Made by a program: the position numbers and the translations under genes
Assembly (NCBI GenBank): GCA_002189035.1
Contig: NEEC01000002.1
Coordinates: 806,001 to 870,000 of the forward strand
DNA from: Utricularia gibba
Lineage: Eukaryota > Streptophyta > Magnoliopsida > Lamiales > Lentibulariaceae
Reading direction: 5' to 3'
Length of the DNA stretch: 64,000 nt
Shown: piece after piece, positions 10,651-23,836 of the stretch
Position numbering within the stretch: the first letter of the stretch is position 1
How the letters are laid out: every line of letters starts with the position of its first letter
The notes under the pieces: generated by a model
Told to the model about the DNA's origin: nothing
The model's input: only the letters and a program-made list of their open reading frames with translations
Database searches by the model: none

Positions 10651-13600
10651 AAGTAACAAACGATCACGTTCATAAATAGGGTAAGTACACAAGGAGTAAG
10701 TGGTGTTGTAAAGCATTATAAATTCCGCTACCTAAGAAATTTATGAGGCCATGGTTTTGCACAAGGTGCCTTCTTCCCAAAATAATTAGCATCTAAAAAG
10801 AATCATATTTCAAAAATATGAAAATCGTAAAAAACCGCACAATCTAAGACTCTTTCTAAAACACTTTATACACATAGAAGCCATTCAGAATCAATTTTGT
10901 TAGCTAACCTTCCAAAAATCCAATGATTTAAATATTGATTTATTTTAAAATAAATTATAGGAATCAAGTTTCGTTCAATTCATTTAGAAAAGTATCCACC
11001 TTGTGCTACTCTCTTTCACATTATGACAAAAATTTTACGTACACGATGACCACTTTTCTTATACACTTAAAATACAGGGTGCACTTTGGTAATATACACA
11101 GTTAATTTAGCCGAACTAATGCAGTATCGAGTACGTGAATTTCGGGTGATCCAATTAATTCACAAAGTCCCCATTTTTAGTTATGAATAATAATAATAAC
11201 TAATTAAATTACACCAAGATGTAATAATACCCCCAAGTCCCGACCAGTTCTGTATGAGTTCAATTTTTTTTCCTTTTTGAAATTTGAAGTTTGTACGGAC
11301 AAAAGTGGTCCTTTCCCACAAGACTACAACGCTTTCCTAAGTGGGATGCCGAAGTATCCCTGTTCGCGCCAATTTTAATTTCTCCAGAAAGTTACATTTC
11401 TTTTATTTAATTTGTTACCGAGATAAATAAATATACGCATTTACTTTTTTTATTGTATGGGTCAAAGAATGAAACTAGGAATTACTACGTTCTCTGCTCT
11501 TGTCGCGCGGTCAATATTCCCATTTCTTTTTATTTTTACAGCCTCAGTAAAAAAAAAAAATAATAATTCGGGCATAATAAAGAGGCGTTCGTGTGTGCGG
11601 TCTCGTGTTGCATGCTTTTAGTTTCTTGCACAAGATACTCCCATCACATCAGCATGTAGGTTAAGGATTCTTCAAGTAGAAATAAAATAAAATAAAAATA
11701 ATAGGAAATTATTGGTGATTCTATAAATAGCATGGTATCTTGGATACCGCATGTGATATTTTCATTTCATGATACCCGGACACTTAATGATCCCTTTCCC
11801 TACCAAATCTGATCTCGTGCCCTTTGGATGTCACGTTCGGACCTACTCCGGCACAACCAACCTTATGTTATATGACGAAACTGTAATTTTCGTCGATACA
11901 TAATAGTTAAAAAAATGATTTTAATTTTATTACTATATATTTGATAAGCGATATTAGATGAAAAACATTAATATATCAAAATTTCAAATATATTAATTAA
12001 GATAATATTCATTAGAAATTTATTAGAATAAAATTATCTCATATTTGAATTTTTAAAATAATATAATCAATTATATAAAAGATTATAGGTTACTGATAAT
12101 TAATTGAACCTAAACTTAATTATATTGGAACCATGAACATTACGGTCCAACATGGGTCGGAACCATCGGTTACACGTTGTCGAATCTAATAGAAACCGTA
12201 CGGAAATTGATTTCTTGAAATCGAACAAGAACCGGAATCGACGTCTAGTGGGGAGTTTTGGAAATGCTTTCTAGGGTTCGTCGACTCGATACTAATACAT
12301 AATCACAAATATGTTGTGGGAAGCTGACAAGGAAGAAGGGTATTTACTCCGGTCAGAAGAGAACTGGGCCAAGGCTCGGTGCAGCCATAAATGTGAGCAA
12401 CTGTGGTACACAGAAAAGGGTGAACGGAAAAAAACACACTTCAATGCCCATGAATTCCGCCGGGTCCCCTCCCTGTGCTCTGTCTCAAACAGACATTTGT
12501 TTTTAACTCACTAATGAGACGATCATAAGGTCCTTTTGTGAATTCAATGTGTTCCCAAGATGGGGTCTTACAAACCATGCTGATACACTGAATACGCTTA
12601 CTCCGACTCATCTTTTTGGTGCAGAGAGGTGACGACATCCCTCCAGCAGCAAAGGCCAGCACACTACCGATCAGTCGGGGTTTCGCCAGGTCGACTGCCA
12701 GGTCTTCTGCACACCTACGGCTCTCACAGTCGGAGTACGATCGGGTAACGCCGCTGCGGGTGGATAGATGCTATCAGCAGGGAAACTCACCTCATCTTTT
12801 TGTTGTACTGCGATGACAACATGCAGCTGCTGTAAAGCACCTCCCTCTTCAACCCCTATCACCAAAACAACATATCACGTTAAGTCATTTCAACACATTC
12901 ATTTAGTCTAACCAGATGCTGAACTGATCACGGCTTTGATTTAGGCATTAGGGTTCCGACGAAAATGCGCGCGCACGTCTGATCAGAATTAATTAGCTGA
13001 AGGATTTCAAGGATTTCAGTGCAGGAACATTCCTGTAGGTCAGAGGATAGAGACGCAGTCGCTAATTAATGGCATCGCTGATTACCGTGAGGCAGTTAAA
13101 TACATCACGCCGTTAGGTATATAGTTGAAAAACGAAACAAAAAACCTTTTGCCCCAACACCCGTTGGGTGGACGAGCCCTAGTCGTTTCACGAACCCCGG
13201 TCGCCGGCGACTGTACTCCGATTACCGTAGGCGCGAAATAGGCCTCTCCGCCCTCATCTACCGCCATTTTACAAAATATTGAATGTGAAAGCAACACATT
13301 TACTGTTTCAACTTTCACCCGCATTATCATCGTATTATTTACTTTTTTTAATCAACGGAGTAAATTAAATAAATATTTTATTTTTTTTTAAAAAAATTGT
13401 CAGTGAACGTTCTCAATGCCGTAGAAAAAAGTAAAAAAAAAACCGGTATTCAATGTAGTAATAAATTGCCTCCCGAAAATTTACTCTACACTTTCAAAGT
13501 TTCAAGTTCTAACATCATACTATATAATTACGGGATTAAATTTTCATATAGTATTTTTAATAATCTAAAACCTATACAATTTTTTTCTGTCAAACACGTA

Positions 13601-14068
13601 CTTAGTAAATTTTAATTTATTTTATTTTTTATAAAAAATAATTTCCTGTATATCCTCGAGCATTCACCTTGAATGAAGGAAATCAAAATGGGGAAACCAT
13701 GCCTTGATATGGCATTTCATTAATGTATTTTGCTTGTAATTTAAAAATAATATTTTTTTAGTCCCGCCTTTTTCGGATTATTATTATCCAACTAATTTCC
13801 AATGCGCCTTTCGGGCGGTGACAGTGAATGTGTCCGCCGCGTCCTAAAATTAATAATACATAAAAAATGCATATATCTCAACGCGCTTTCTTTTTTTTTT
13901 TTTTTTTACAAGTGTGCATTTCTAAAAGAGATAAATGGAATAAAATCTTGCAATGCCTTATCCTATAAAATAAAAAGATAATATTTTTTATTCCAATTAT
14001 TTTTTTCAAGCTGCAAACTCGTTTACAATTTACAGGGAAGTGTCCTAACGAGGAAGATGACGAGTAAA

Positions 14069-14139
14069 ACGGCGTCGTTATTGTGGCGCCACTGGAGTCG
14101 GGTGGCAAATGGAACGGTGTCGTTTCTGTGACGCCACTG
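14069..14139. repeat. Two imperfect 26-bp direct repeats
   Basis: The copies at 14069-14094 and 14114-14139 match at 22 of 26 positions with a 45-bp period. Both begin ACGG(C/T)GTCGTT and end CGCCACTG. AACGGCGTCGTT-like sequence is a known over-represented element of plant promoters, so this may be a duplicated cis element. No gene follows closely. Confidence 0.75.
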
Positions 14140-17100
14140 ATTTTTTTGTGACGTCAGATCGCCTTGTCTTCTTGCCGGGATGGGCCATTGAGCTTTCATT
14201 ACCCGCTTCGCGGGGCTCAGGTTTTTAGGTGACAGGTAATTGCGCTGTCGCATTGTGGGGATTATCATGCAATACTTTATTTTCCGATGGTGGATCGATA
14301 AAGTAGCAGAAACCAGCCATGGAGATTAGGTTTCCAAAAATAAGCAAGACGGATGGGGTTTTAAAAGTGGTAGAAGACGAAAAGGGTGAATCTTTGGCTG
14401 GAAATCAGTGCAAAACAAAGCACTTTGAAGTGATTTGTAAAAGAAGAAGAAGAAGAAGGCAGTAGTAGGGGTTTGGTTATTAAGGCTGCATGGTTCTTCT
14501 CCACCTGCCCTTCTGGCGGCTCATTTAACAGTCAGCAACAAGAAAAAAATGCACCATACTCTGCACAGTCTGCGCCATCACAAATTGCATGCACCCACTC
14601 TGCTCTAGTCGCGTCCTTCATTTTCCACCACAAGGGAAATCGTCCCTTCGGGAGCCTGTCGAGACTGACTTTGTTTTACTTGCATGTTCAGAATCAGCAC
14701 AACGAAATTACAGTTCGAAACTATGGTGCCTGAAAGAAAAGCGAGGATCCAGAGAGACAAGTCCCATGAAGTGTCGTATCAATAGTGTTGGAAAGCTGCA
14801 GAACAAATTAAATGGCAGAAGGATTAAATGAGTGCAAAAGCGAGGGGACGACTGTGAAGGAAGGGCTAAACTCTTAGCCTTGTCTTGCTCTTAAGGATCA
14901 TCACCTCCCCTTTTGCTGCAACCCCCGTTTCCTGCATCCCCCTCTTTTGTTTCATTATCATGTCGCTGCACAGCTTTCTTGCTAACATTTGCTAACGGTT
15001 ATTTTAAAAAATACTCACTTTCAAATGACTATGTGATAAAATTATACATTATGTGTGTAATTTTTTATCTTTAGTATGTGAGAGATAAATACATGATGGA
15101 TACTTTTATAAACTAACCCTCGTTCCCGTGCCTTCTTCCCTCGTTTCTCACAATGACCCACTCCCTTTGGCAAATATTCCCTCCCTAGTGAACACATAAT
15201 GTTGTATATCTTCGAAATTTGCGTATTCAAAATTACGTTTATTTGATAGATAGCTTTCGAAAAGTGAAAAACCCTAGTAAACTTTTAAATTTTTTGAGTC
15301 ATTAGGTTATTAGTATTTGATAACAAAACTGTTTTTTTAAAAAAAACATAATTAAAAAGTATTCCGAATAGAACGTAAGAAGTATACCAATTTTTATTTA
15401 AATACAAATGTATTAATAATTATTGACATTGAACAATAATTAATTAATTAATTAATATATCCGAATAAACTTCCCGTACAATAATTTGGTTGGAGGGGTC
15501 AGAAAATGAAATAATTGTAAAATTATGAGGAGTGAATGCAAAGTTTCTATAATAGAGCCATTAAGCCTGAGGTCACCCGGGCTAACTTTCTATAAATGCA
15601 CTTCCCCCGCGGTGGGAGCCATCACGACACAATTACGTTATGATGATAAAAAAAGAAATTGTACTTCATCTCTTTATATTTACTAAACAGCCGTAGCTCT
15701 ATAATTGGCCATGCCTGCCTCCTCCCGTCTTCTATTAATATTATTTAATTTAAATTCTTTTTATTACTACCAGGACGTGTTGGCCCACGTGCGTCATTGG
15801 GCTAAACTAATAATATTGGGCCCTTCGTCGAACTGGCCCAAACTCAGACAAAGCGGTTGGTTACTCTTCTGGGCTGCAAGAGCAAGGCTGGGATCCACGT
15901 CATCAGATTCCCGACCAATCAACCCAATCCACGCACATGGCGAATTTAAGCGCTACGACCAGAGCAAGTTGGGCCTGACAGATTCGTTTTTTCGTTTCCG
16001 TAAATTTGACCAGTCTTATTTATTCATTTATTTTTAAAAAATATTTAATTTTCTGGAATTAAATATGGATACAGTTAATTTGTATAAAATAAAAAATTTT
16101 CAAAAAAATTGAATGTGTTTTTATAAAGTGATTGTTTAATTAAATACTATTTATTCAAAACGATTGAAAACAATAAATAAATTAGATAATTTAAATATCT
16201 TTATTATAAAAAAAGTATTCACTAATAAAATCGGAGTTTAATTTATTTTTTCGTCTATAAAAAAGTAATTTAATATTCAATTACACAATTTATTTCAATA
16301 AAATTAATCTAATTTTCAAAAGGCGTGATTATGGTGGAATTAAAGTTGGATTAGTAGGGCTCATACGGGTTATTAATTACACAACTACCAAATCACATAT
16401 TGTCAACCATTTCTCTTTTTTTAAAATTTTTCCTTCTTTTTGAATATTATGAAAAAATGGGTAATATTAAATATTTTTTTTTTACACAAGTTTCTGTTGA
16501 TGAATATTAAATATTAGTTTTTAAATAATTGTGCGTTGACTTTGGTATATTAAGAGTCCCCTCTTACGAGTGTATATAATTACAAAATGGACCATCTGGT
16601 TAACAATTTAGCGAAGTGGCCACATGCTCACTTGTCCCTTCTTTCTTCACTATTTACATTTCTACCCCAAAGTGAAACCGCAAATTATGTAATTTATTTT
16701 ATGCTTCTTACAAAAATACTGAATACCCCCTGTGCTAAAATGTAAATATAAACCTTTTGTTGTGGACATTATTTTAAATCGTCCAAAAATCGTAAACCGT
16801 TTACACAATAGTTTGCGAAGTTTAATTTATGATAGTAGTTCATTTTGTATAAAAAAAAACATTAATTTTTTGTATTATAAAAAACATCGAATCATAATTG
16901 AATTTATAGTTAATCATTGAATCACGATTTTTTTTTGAACAATTAAAATTTAATTTAATCGATTTAACAAGATGTTTTATAATATAGTATAGAATATTTA
17001 TATATCAACCTGAATAACCATATTACTTATTAATTTTTTGAGCATATGTATTACATATATAAATAGAGATATCTGTTAATAATATCTCTACCAGTGTATG

Positions 17101-17183
17101 TTTTTGTGTATCTTCGACTCTTATACCTCATACTTATATTTTCATATATTAAATAGATAATTTTTTGTATATATTACAATTTA

Positions 17184-17202
17184 ATATATATATATATATA
17201 TA
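17184..17202. repeat. (AT)n microsatellite
   Basis: An uninterrupted alternating AT run lies within AT-rich DNA. Nothing further can be said. Confidence 0.8.
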
Positions 17203-17613
17203 CATTATATTGAAACATAATAATACCCTAATATGAAACGACGTCTTAATGAAATATTCAACATAATTTGAGGAACACAAGTTCTTCATAGTAGTTGCAT
17301 TAGTGTGGGTAATTAGAGTGGATAGTTGCGGGATGGCCACACGAATTAGTACATTTTTTTCCATTGGCGCATTTAGACCAATTTAATACACTAGCTATGC
17401 CCTACTCTAGTGTTAGAAAAAAAACCCTATTTTAGGCAATCTATTTTACGTGCCAAGATAATATATTGTAACATTTTATTTTTTTTTTAATAATTTAAGA
17501 GGTGGAGTTATACTCTACTTGACCCCTCCCGCTTTTACCTTCTAAAATTGACAGTCTCCCGGCGGCGGTTATTCTATTTTACTGTTCACCGTACGCCACC
17601 GTAACCGGGACTC

Positions 17614-17620
17614 TATTTAA
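17614..17620 (+). promoter_or_regulatory. TATA-like box of the expansin gene
   Basis: TATTTAA (within CTCTATTTAAG) lies about 70 bp upstream of the expansin ATG in a CT-rich leader context. The position is plausible for a core promoter with a very short leader. Confidence 0.45.
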
Positions 17621-17686
17621 GTTTGCTTCACCCATCTCTTCCTCGGCCCCCCAGACAGACTCCACATTCTCCTCCACCGGAAAGCA

Positions 17687-18582
17687 ATGGCTGCTTCTGG
17701 GTTTCTGTTTTTCTCTCTTCTTCTTGCTTTTCTGTCGACTGGTGACGGCCAGGGTTGGAGCTGGATTCAGGCACACGCTACATTCTACGGTGGGAGTGAT
17801 GCTTCTGGAACAATGGGTATGGTTTGCATTTCGCAGAGCGGCTTTAAAAATGGATCGTTTTCAGTTCGTTTGATTGTTTGAACCAGGGGGAGCTTGTGGG
17901 TATGGGAATCTGTACAGCCAAGGGTACGGCACAGACACAGCGGCATTGAGTACGGCTCTGTTCAACAGCGGTTTGAGCTGCGGCTCCTGCTATGAAATCA
18001 GATGCGTTGCTTCGAGCCAGTGGTGCTTGTCTGGGTCGATCGTGGTCACCGCAACCAATTTTTGCCCGCCGAACAACGCGTTACCCAACAACAACGGCGG
18101 CTGGTGTAATCCCCCATTGGAGCACTTTGATCTTTCTCAGCCCGTTTTCCAACAGATCGCGCGGTACAGAGCTGGAATTGTCCCCGTCGCCTACAGAAGG
18201 TTGGATCTTGATTCGGTGAACGAAATCCCACACGGTGTTCATATATTGTATTCATGAAATCGGGGACGATCGCAGGGTACAGTGCCGGAGGCGGGGCGGA
18301 ATCAGGTTCACCATTAACGGCCACTCGTATTTCAATCTCGTGCTCATCACCAACGTCGGCGGCGCCGGCGACGTCCACGCGGTGGCAGTGAAAGGGTCGA
18401 GGACGGGATGGCAGCCGATGGGGAGGAACTGGGGCCAAAACTGGCAAAGCAACTCGTATCTTGACAGGCAGAGCTTGTCCTTCAAGGTAACCACCAGCGA
18501 CGGGAGGAGCGTGGTGGCCTACGACGTCGTTCCTGCCGGGTGGTCCTTTGGTCAGACATTTTCCGGCCCCGCCCAGTTCTAG
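17687..18582 (+). CDS. EXPA: Alpha-expansin
   Basis: Exons 17687-17816, 17887-18199 and 18276-18582 encode 249 residues, the normal EXPA length. A hydrophobic signal peptide (about 1-22) directs secretion to the wall. The N-terminal DPBB domain has the Cys pattern ([30 protein letters not shown]) and the HFDLSQPVF motif. The C-terminal carbohydrate-binding domain has [33 protein letters not shown] and the end [14 protein letters not shown]. Expansins loosen cellulose-matrix contacts without hydrolysis and drive acid growth. Sequence and neighbourhood resemble Arabidopsis EXPA1 (At1g69530), but the exact orthologue cannot be fixed by eye. All splice sites are GT-AG and the frame is intact. Confidence 0.96.
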
Positions 18583-21089
18583 AAACACAAAACACTGGCC
18601 GAGGTGCATCCTTTTTCCGTTCCGACTGGAAAATTTGGAAGAGAGAAAGGCGCTCGAGTTTCTAGAAGATGCCTTTTTAACGGTGGCCGAGGTGGATTCC
18701 TTTCTTCCCACCCGCCCCCGCTGCCTGTTTTATTTAATTTATTCTGGTTCAAATTTTCTAATAATAATTTATTACCATATTTTTCGATTTAATCACATAG
18801 TTAGGTAGAATCGAACATAATTTTGGATGACCCGATCATGTCCAATCGGGGCGGTTCTTGAAACGGATCCCTAAATCGGACAGAGTAGGTTGGTTGCCGG
18901 ATAGCTACAAAATTTGCGCCTACAACGAGTAAATATGCACTACATAATTAATGCGAGGAGCGGCTCCGTACAACAATTATCAGCCGACTGCATGATTGGA
19001 TAGCTCTTCTTATTTTGGTTTTTAAACCTTTAAAAAATTTCTCATTTTCTTTTCCGATTCCACACATAATAATAATTATCGAAAAGGGAATTTAGGGTTT
19101 GATTCAATTTCTGATTAAATTTTAAATAAAAATTTAGTCAGAAATTGAGACTAGGAAGATTCCCTGCATCGTTATCGATATATGGGCCTTGTTTGGGGTT
19201 GGTCTTACGGGCCTCGAGACAGCCCAATTCAATACGGGTTTAGATTTATGAGCCTGTGCAATTTGAGGCCCAATATAGGCTTTGAATTGGAGGATTCAGA
19301 GTAGTAGTAAGAGAAGAGAATATACGTACTGCTGCTGCCGGTGATTCGATTGTGGTGTCCCATTTCTCTGCTTGTCACCCTCTTCTTCCTCTGCAGGCAT
19401 TTCATGTCTACGAACAGGGCACAGCCCTTGAATCCTCACCGCTTTCTACACTCTGAGTGAAACCTGTGCCTTCAGGGCATCTTCTTGGCCTTTTCGCCCG
19501 CTTCCCAATCCTCCAAGAAAATAGCGCATGGATCATCGCCGGCCGAAACCTCTATGCATTTGGTATCATGGGTAGACGCCCTGGATGCAGGGGGCGGCCG
19601 CGTTTCTCGCGATCAGGTGTCCCTAGATCATCCTCTTCCGAATCCAGTTCCTGTGATGGCGCCAAAAATCATAGGTCTGCAAGGAAAAGTGGAACCTAGA
19701 TGATGCCTTTCAGACGCCATTATCAAACAGAGCAATGAAAGATTTTCAAGAAAGATCTAGAATCTCTCTGCTGCATGAGACAGGCAGGTTATGTGCTGCT
19801 TATCTCCAAGGTTGTATATGTTTGCGGAGGGGAACTACGACACAGAGGTACCATAGTTGTGGTGTCCCTAATCCTTCGTATATTGATTGTATCGTATTTT
19901 CGTTTATAATTCTCCGAGCACCGGAAGTGTTCGATGAATTGCCAAAGAGGAAATATTGAAATCTGGATTTATTGATTCTTGGATTGCGTCATGGTGTTGG
20001 CCTTGGCTGGCCGGGTGCCATGCCAGTGTCAGAGGTTTGTGTCCATGGTTTTTGTACAGTTGTGGATCAAACAAAAGAAGCTGAGCCGTGGACAAAAATA
20101 CAGGAAGGCGGAAATCTAGAACGAAGCTGTGGGCGATAGCGAATGGAGCGGAGTATTAATTGTTAATTAGGGAGGTGGCAATGTAGAGCCATTGGATTGG
20201 GAAGGTAGCATCGCATCCAACGGCAGAAACAACCAGGGCCTCCGCCAGTTCAAATATTTCCGATGCTCGTATAAATTAATTGATCTTGTCTATTTGTCTG
20301 ATGAAATCTCTAGATGCTCCGAGGCGGATTAAAATGGGGCATACGGAGGGGAAGTAGAATGTGGGATGTGCTGCAAGTCAACGAAACCAGGGACTACCCA
20401 AGACTAAACTAAAAAAAAAAAAAAGCGTCGATTTTTCACGATTTCTTGGCTGGGATTCAACTCCTGATCGATTCCATTCGCTTCGCGAATTCTGGTCTGT
20501 GTTTTTGTTCTTTTTTTTCGCAACGGGTGAGTTTCTCGTTTACTACCTCAATTTGCTCCGCCTATTTATGGTTTTCTGTTGATATAACAATTTGTCCTGT
20601 TTGGGGTTATCTGCTGTGGATTGTCTACGGTTGAATTGCAGGAAATCTGTGATCTTGCTGCCAATGGTAGCGGATCGGAGGATTTCTTTCCCTTTTGTTG
20701 TGCTTTAATATCAGTTTGTCGTGGATTGGGTATGGGCTTTGCTTGATGGGTGTATTTTTGGGGTACTCCGTGGGTGAACTTGATTTTTGGGAGTATGCCG
20801 AGATTGCTTTCTTGTATTTTGATTGAAGAAACTTCTTTTGCTTCGTTAAGCGATCACGCTGGTCTAACGATCGTAGATTCTCAAGGGAACAGGAAATGTG
20901 GATTTTTCAAACTCTTGTTCTGAGGTTGAAAGCTATTATTTATTTTCAATACGGTTTAATTGGATTTTGTTGTGCTGAAATATCCGTTCTCTGGGTGTCT
21001 TAGGTAGGGATTGCCGTGGAAGTCTCTCTAATTTTGACTGTAAGAGGGATCGTATGAATAACTTTTGAGTGGGCGAGCACTTGGTGAAT
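18583..21089. other. Expansin 3' flank, relic DNA and RING gene 5' region
   Basis: 18583-19080 is the 3' flank. 19104-19148 holds a hairpin (listed separately). 19180-19300 is dense in GGGCC/GCCCA motifs. 19400-20100 carries broken open frames, one with VFDELPKR, reminiscent of a PPR repeat but too short to call. 20340-21089 probably contains the promoter, 5' UTR and a leader intron of the RING gene; a TC-rich exon-like stretch at 20420-20530 is followed by GTGAGT at 20526. Confidence 0.4.
19104..19148. repeat. Near-perfect hairpin, 20-bp stem, 5-nt loop
   Basis: Arm TCAATTTCTGATTAAATTTT at 19104-19123 is complementary to 19129-19148 at 19 of 20 positions, with loop 19124-19128. It lies between genes. 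It could be a remnant of a short inverted-repeat (MITE-like) element or a fold in a transcript. The stem is too short and AT-rich to call a miRNA. Confidence 0.8.
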
Positions 21090-22700
21090 ATGAGCGAGTT
21101 TTCAAACTCTGAACTTCATGACCCTGACCACCTGGGGTCACACTCAAAGAAGCCGGAAGTGGCAGGGTCCTCATCTGGGGGTGCAGCAGAAGATGGTAAA
21201 CTGGTGGCTACGATAGATGATGATGCAGATGAGGAGGCACCATTGATCGGTATGGGTGAGTGCCGTATTTGCCAGGAGGAAGATTCTATCCAGAATTTGG
21301 AGACCCCTTGTATGTGCAGCGGGAGTCTTAAGGTGGCTGCTCAAGAATTTTTTCGTTCTCTTGTTCTTCAGTCATTCAAATGTTGTTGATCTCGAATTTT
21401 CTGTGGCATGCCTTTCACAGTATGCTCATAGAAAATGTGTCCAGCACTGGTGTAATGAGAAGGGTGACATCACCTGTGAAATTTGTCATCAGGTATCCGA
21501 CCGTTTCTTATTCCTTTGCCAATATGTAGTATCTTAACACATGGGTATGCTCATGCATATTCTTTTTTGCATGTATAACTTCACTTCGTAGTAACTTCAA
21601 AACTCATTCATTCTGGTTATTGCAATATGATATTCTGAACTTCAGCTTTGAAACAGCAATTGTTTGCCTGTTTTCTACGTGATTCACCTGATCTCACACC
21701 GTTCTAATTGTAGCCATATCAGCCTGGTTATAGTGCTCCTCCTCGGCCTGTTTCTGATGAGACAACCATAGATATTGGGTAAGATTTTTTTTTTCTTTTT
21801 TCTCAGCTATATTTTCCCTGGCTTAGATAAGATTCTGGAGAGACTCGTTTTCGTTAACTGTATTGGGACAAGTTTCACAATCTTTGATTTAACAACTCAT
21901 ATTTCTGGGTTTGGCCGTAGGGGAGTATGGCAAATTTCTGGTGCTGCTTTGGATAGTAATGATCCTCGCCTTTTGGCAATCGCTGATGCAGAAGGCCACT
22001 TATTTGATACTGACTATGATGATTATAATGGTGCTAATAGCAGCGGTGCTGCATTTTGCCGTTCAGCCGCTCTAATTGTGAGTCTATGGTACTTATTTAC
22101 TTTTAAATGTAGATTTTTCAACGTATAGTGACTGTAGGGAAGTTTCTATTGAGTACAAAAGTATTGGTACTTTGGATTGCAGTTGATGGCTCTTCTGCTA
22201 CTGAGGCATGCGGTATCCATCACTGATGATGGAGATGGAGAAAACGAAGAAGATGCTGCTGCATTCTTCTCTGTAAGTGACCGCACAATGGCGTTACTTC
22301 TAACTCGATTTTCTTCTGCTCATGTGGCATTGTGAATTTGATTTGCTGAGAAATATTTTTCCACAGCTATTCTTGCTTAGAGTCGTCGGCTTTCTTTTGC
22401 CATGCTATATCATGATGTGGGCGATAAGTATCTTGCAGCGCCGGAGGGAAAGACAGGTAAATATATCCTTGACAAACTTGTGACAATGGCTGCATATAAA
22501 TGACAAACTGATTGGGAAATGGTATACGGGTACAGGAGGCAACTGCTGCAGCTCTAGCAGCAACTCAATTTGCCATCGTTGTTCAGTCAGCTCAAAGCAG
22601 AGGCCTCCTCATGGCTACAGCTGCCCCAGCAGTGACTCCATTGGCAAGTCCATCACATGCCACTTCCTCTCCCATCCCCCCTGAGCTCGATCGCGTTTGA
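21090..22700 (+). CDS. RING-CH (RINGv) E3 ubiquitin ligase with two membrane segments
   Basis: Seven exons: 21090-21332, 21421-21492, 21714-21778, 21921-22077, 22183-22272, 22367-22456 and 22536-22700; 293 residues. An acidic N-terminus precedes a C4HC3 RING-CH finger (GECRICQEED, CMCSGSLK, YAHRKCVQHWCNEKGDITCE, ICHQ). Then come the family motifs PYQPGYSAPP and ISGAALDSNDPRLLAIADAE and two hydrophobic stretches (ALILMALLLLRH; FLLRVVGFLLPCYIMMWAIS) followed by LQRRRERQ. Members are membrane-bound E3 ligases of the MARCH-like/DUF3675 family; a probable Arabidopsis relative is At1g14260. The first ATG is at 21090; the codon at 21069 is GTG. All splice sites are GT-AG. Confidence 0.92.
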
Positions 22701-23836
22701 TCAATTCAGCTTCAAGGGTCATGAAGACCAAACCGTTGTGGTGAGTTTTCGAAACTTAAGCATTCAACAGACCAACATCCGTGTGTGTGTCGCGGGTAGC
22801 ACAATCAACTAGATTTAAATTGTGTATTCACTGCAAATAACCTTCTACCTGAACTAGAGCTGTCTGTACCCTTGATGTGATATCTGTATCTTCACTGTCA
22901 CAAAACCAGTTTTATTTGTCTTGCGTTGTCTGGTCATTTCTGAGCTCTCATGTTCACTAAACAATCAAGCCTTCTTATGTCATTGTTAGTTGCCATCCAC
23001 TGGAATGCAAGATTTTAAAGTAAAGCATCAGAATGCTCCAATTCGAAGCCTGTCCTGAGGAGTTGTTGGATGAAGCAAAGTGAATAAAGGAAAAGACGGT
23101 CTTCCTGGTTAAATGGGACACAAAAGATGAGTAAAGATATCTCCTTATCTGTATCTTAAAGACAAAGAGCTCCTCCCATCCGATGAAGTTGGAAGAAAAC
23201 AGTAAAACAACATTTGTACTGGCAAAGGATAAATAAAACAATGACTAGAAAACCAGATGTGATTATTTGTATGCGGCTGCATAGAGAAACGAGCTTAGAA
23301 TTCTAAGGCCAGCCAGCTCTCAATTCGCCATAAAGCTAAGTTTGGGTTTTTAAGGAAAAATTCCCTTGCACTACCACTCCCACTTTTTCTTTTTCTGCCT
23401 GGCTGCTCATTACTTCCATCTCTTAGCATCCAAGCAACTCAAATCTACATCTTATCTCCATAGTGTTGAGTGACTTTGCTTCGTGTTGTGTATGGAAGCA
23501 GAGACATGGATAAGTAAAGGAAACCATTGATGCATTCTTCTGTAACTTGACTGATAGAGAGAGGGCAGAGGGTAAAAGAATATGGTTTAACTTATTTGCG
23601 GGGTCATCTTTAATCAACAAAACATGACTCTTCCTTTTTCCATCAGCAGCCTTGGATTTGCTGATTGCGGTACAGATCATGGACCCTCTTTGCTTTAAGA
23701 TCCTATAAATTGGATAGGATGATATCTACAGGTGGGACTTGCATTCAAAAAAACCAACTGCAGTCCTGCTATTGTAGCTAGCCTGTAGGTCTCTTCATCT
23801 GTAGTTATTTACAGGTTTTCACACAGGGCTTGTAGC
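22701..23836. other. RING 3' UTR and CLE promoter region
   Basis: It carries no recognisable coding sequence. A long stretch of moderate GC (22980-23700) probably includes the RING 3' UTR and the promoter and leader of the CLE gene. Confidence 0.4.

Larger units (their letters stand above)
10548..17686. other. Gene-poor AT-rich intergenic region
   Basis: About 7 kb without a gene I can support. It is mostly AT-rich, with homopolymer and TAAT/TA runs. Locally more GC-rich islands exist at 12,310-12,870, 14,030-14,330, 14,480-14,960 and 15,700-15,990. Their open frames are short and not recognised. The last contains several GGGCC/GGCCC site II-like motifs. The 14.4-14.9 kb island begins after a GAA run, has a transcript-like look, and could hold a non-coding RNA. 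No transposon ends, target-site duplications or tRNA genes were recognised. Confidence 0.4.

Noticed and set aside
14969-14981. CACAGCTTTCTTG, the core of miR396
   Set aside because: Only the 13-nt core matches. There is no adequate star arm in the flanks; the nearest complementary segment (about 14,790) pairs weakly and is on the wrong side for MIR396.
18046-18711. 221-codon minus-strand open frame across the expansin gene
   Set aside because: It is the antisense shadow of expansin exons 2-3; its sequence has no family resemblance.
19735-20000. Possible PPR-gene fragment (VFDELPKR)
   Set aside because: One eight-residue match followed by a stop is too little to support a PPR pseudogene.
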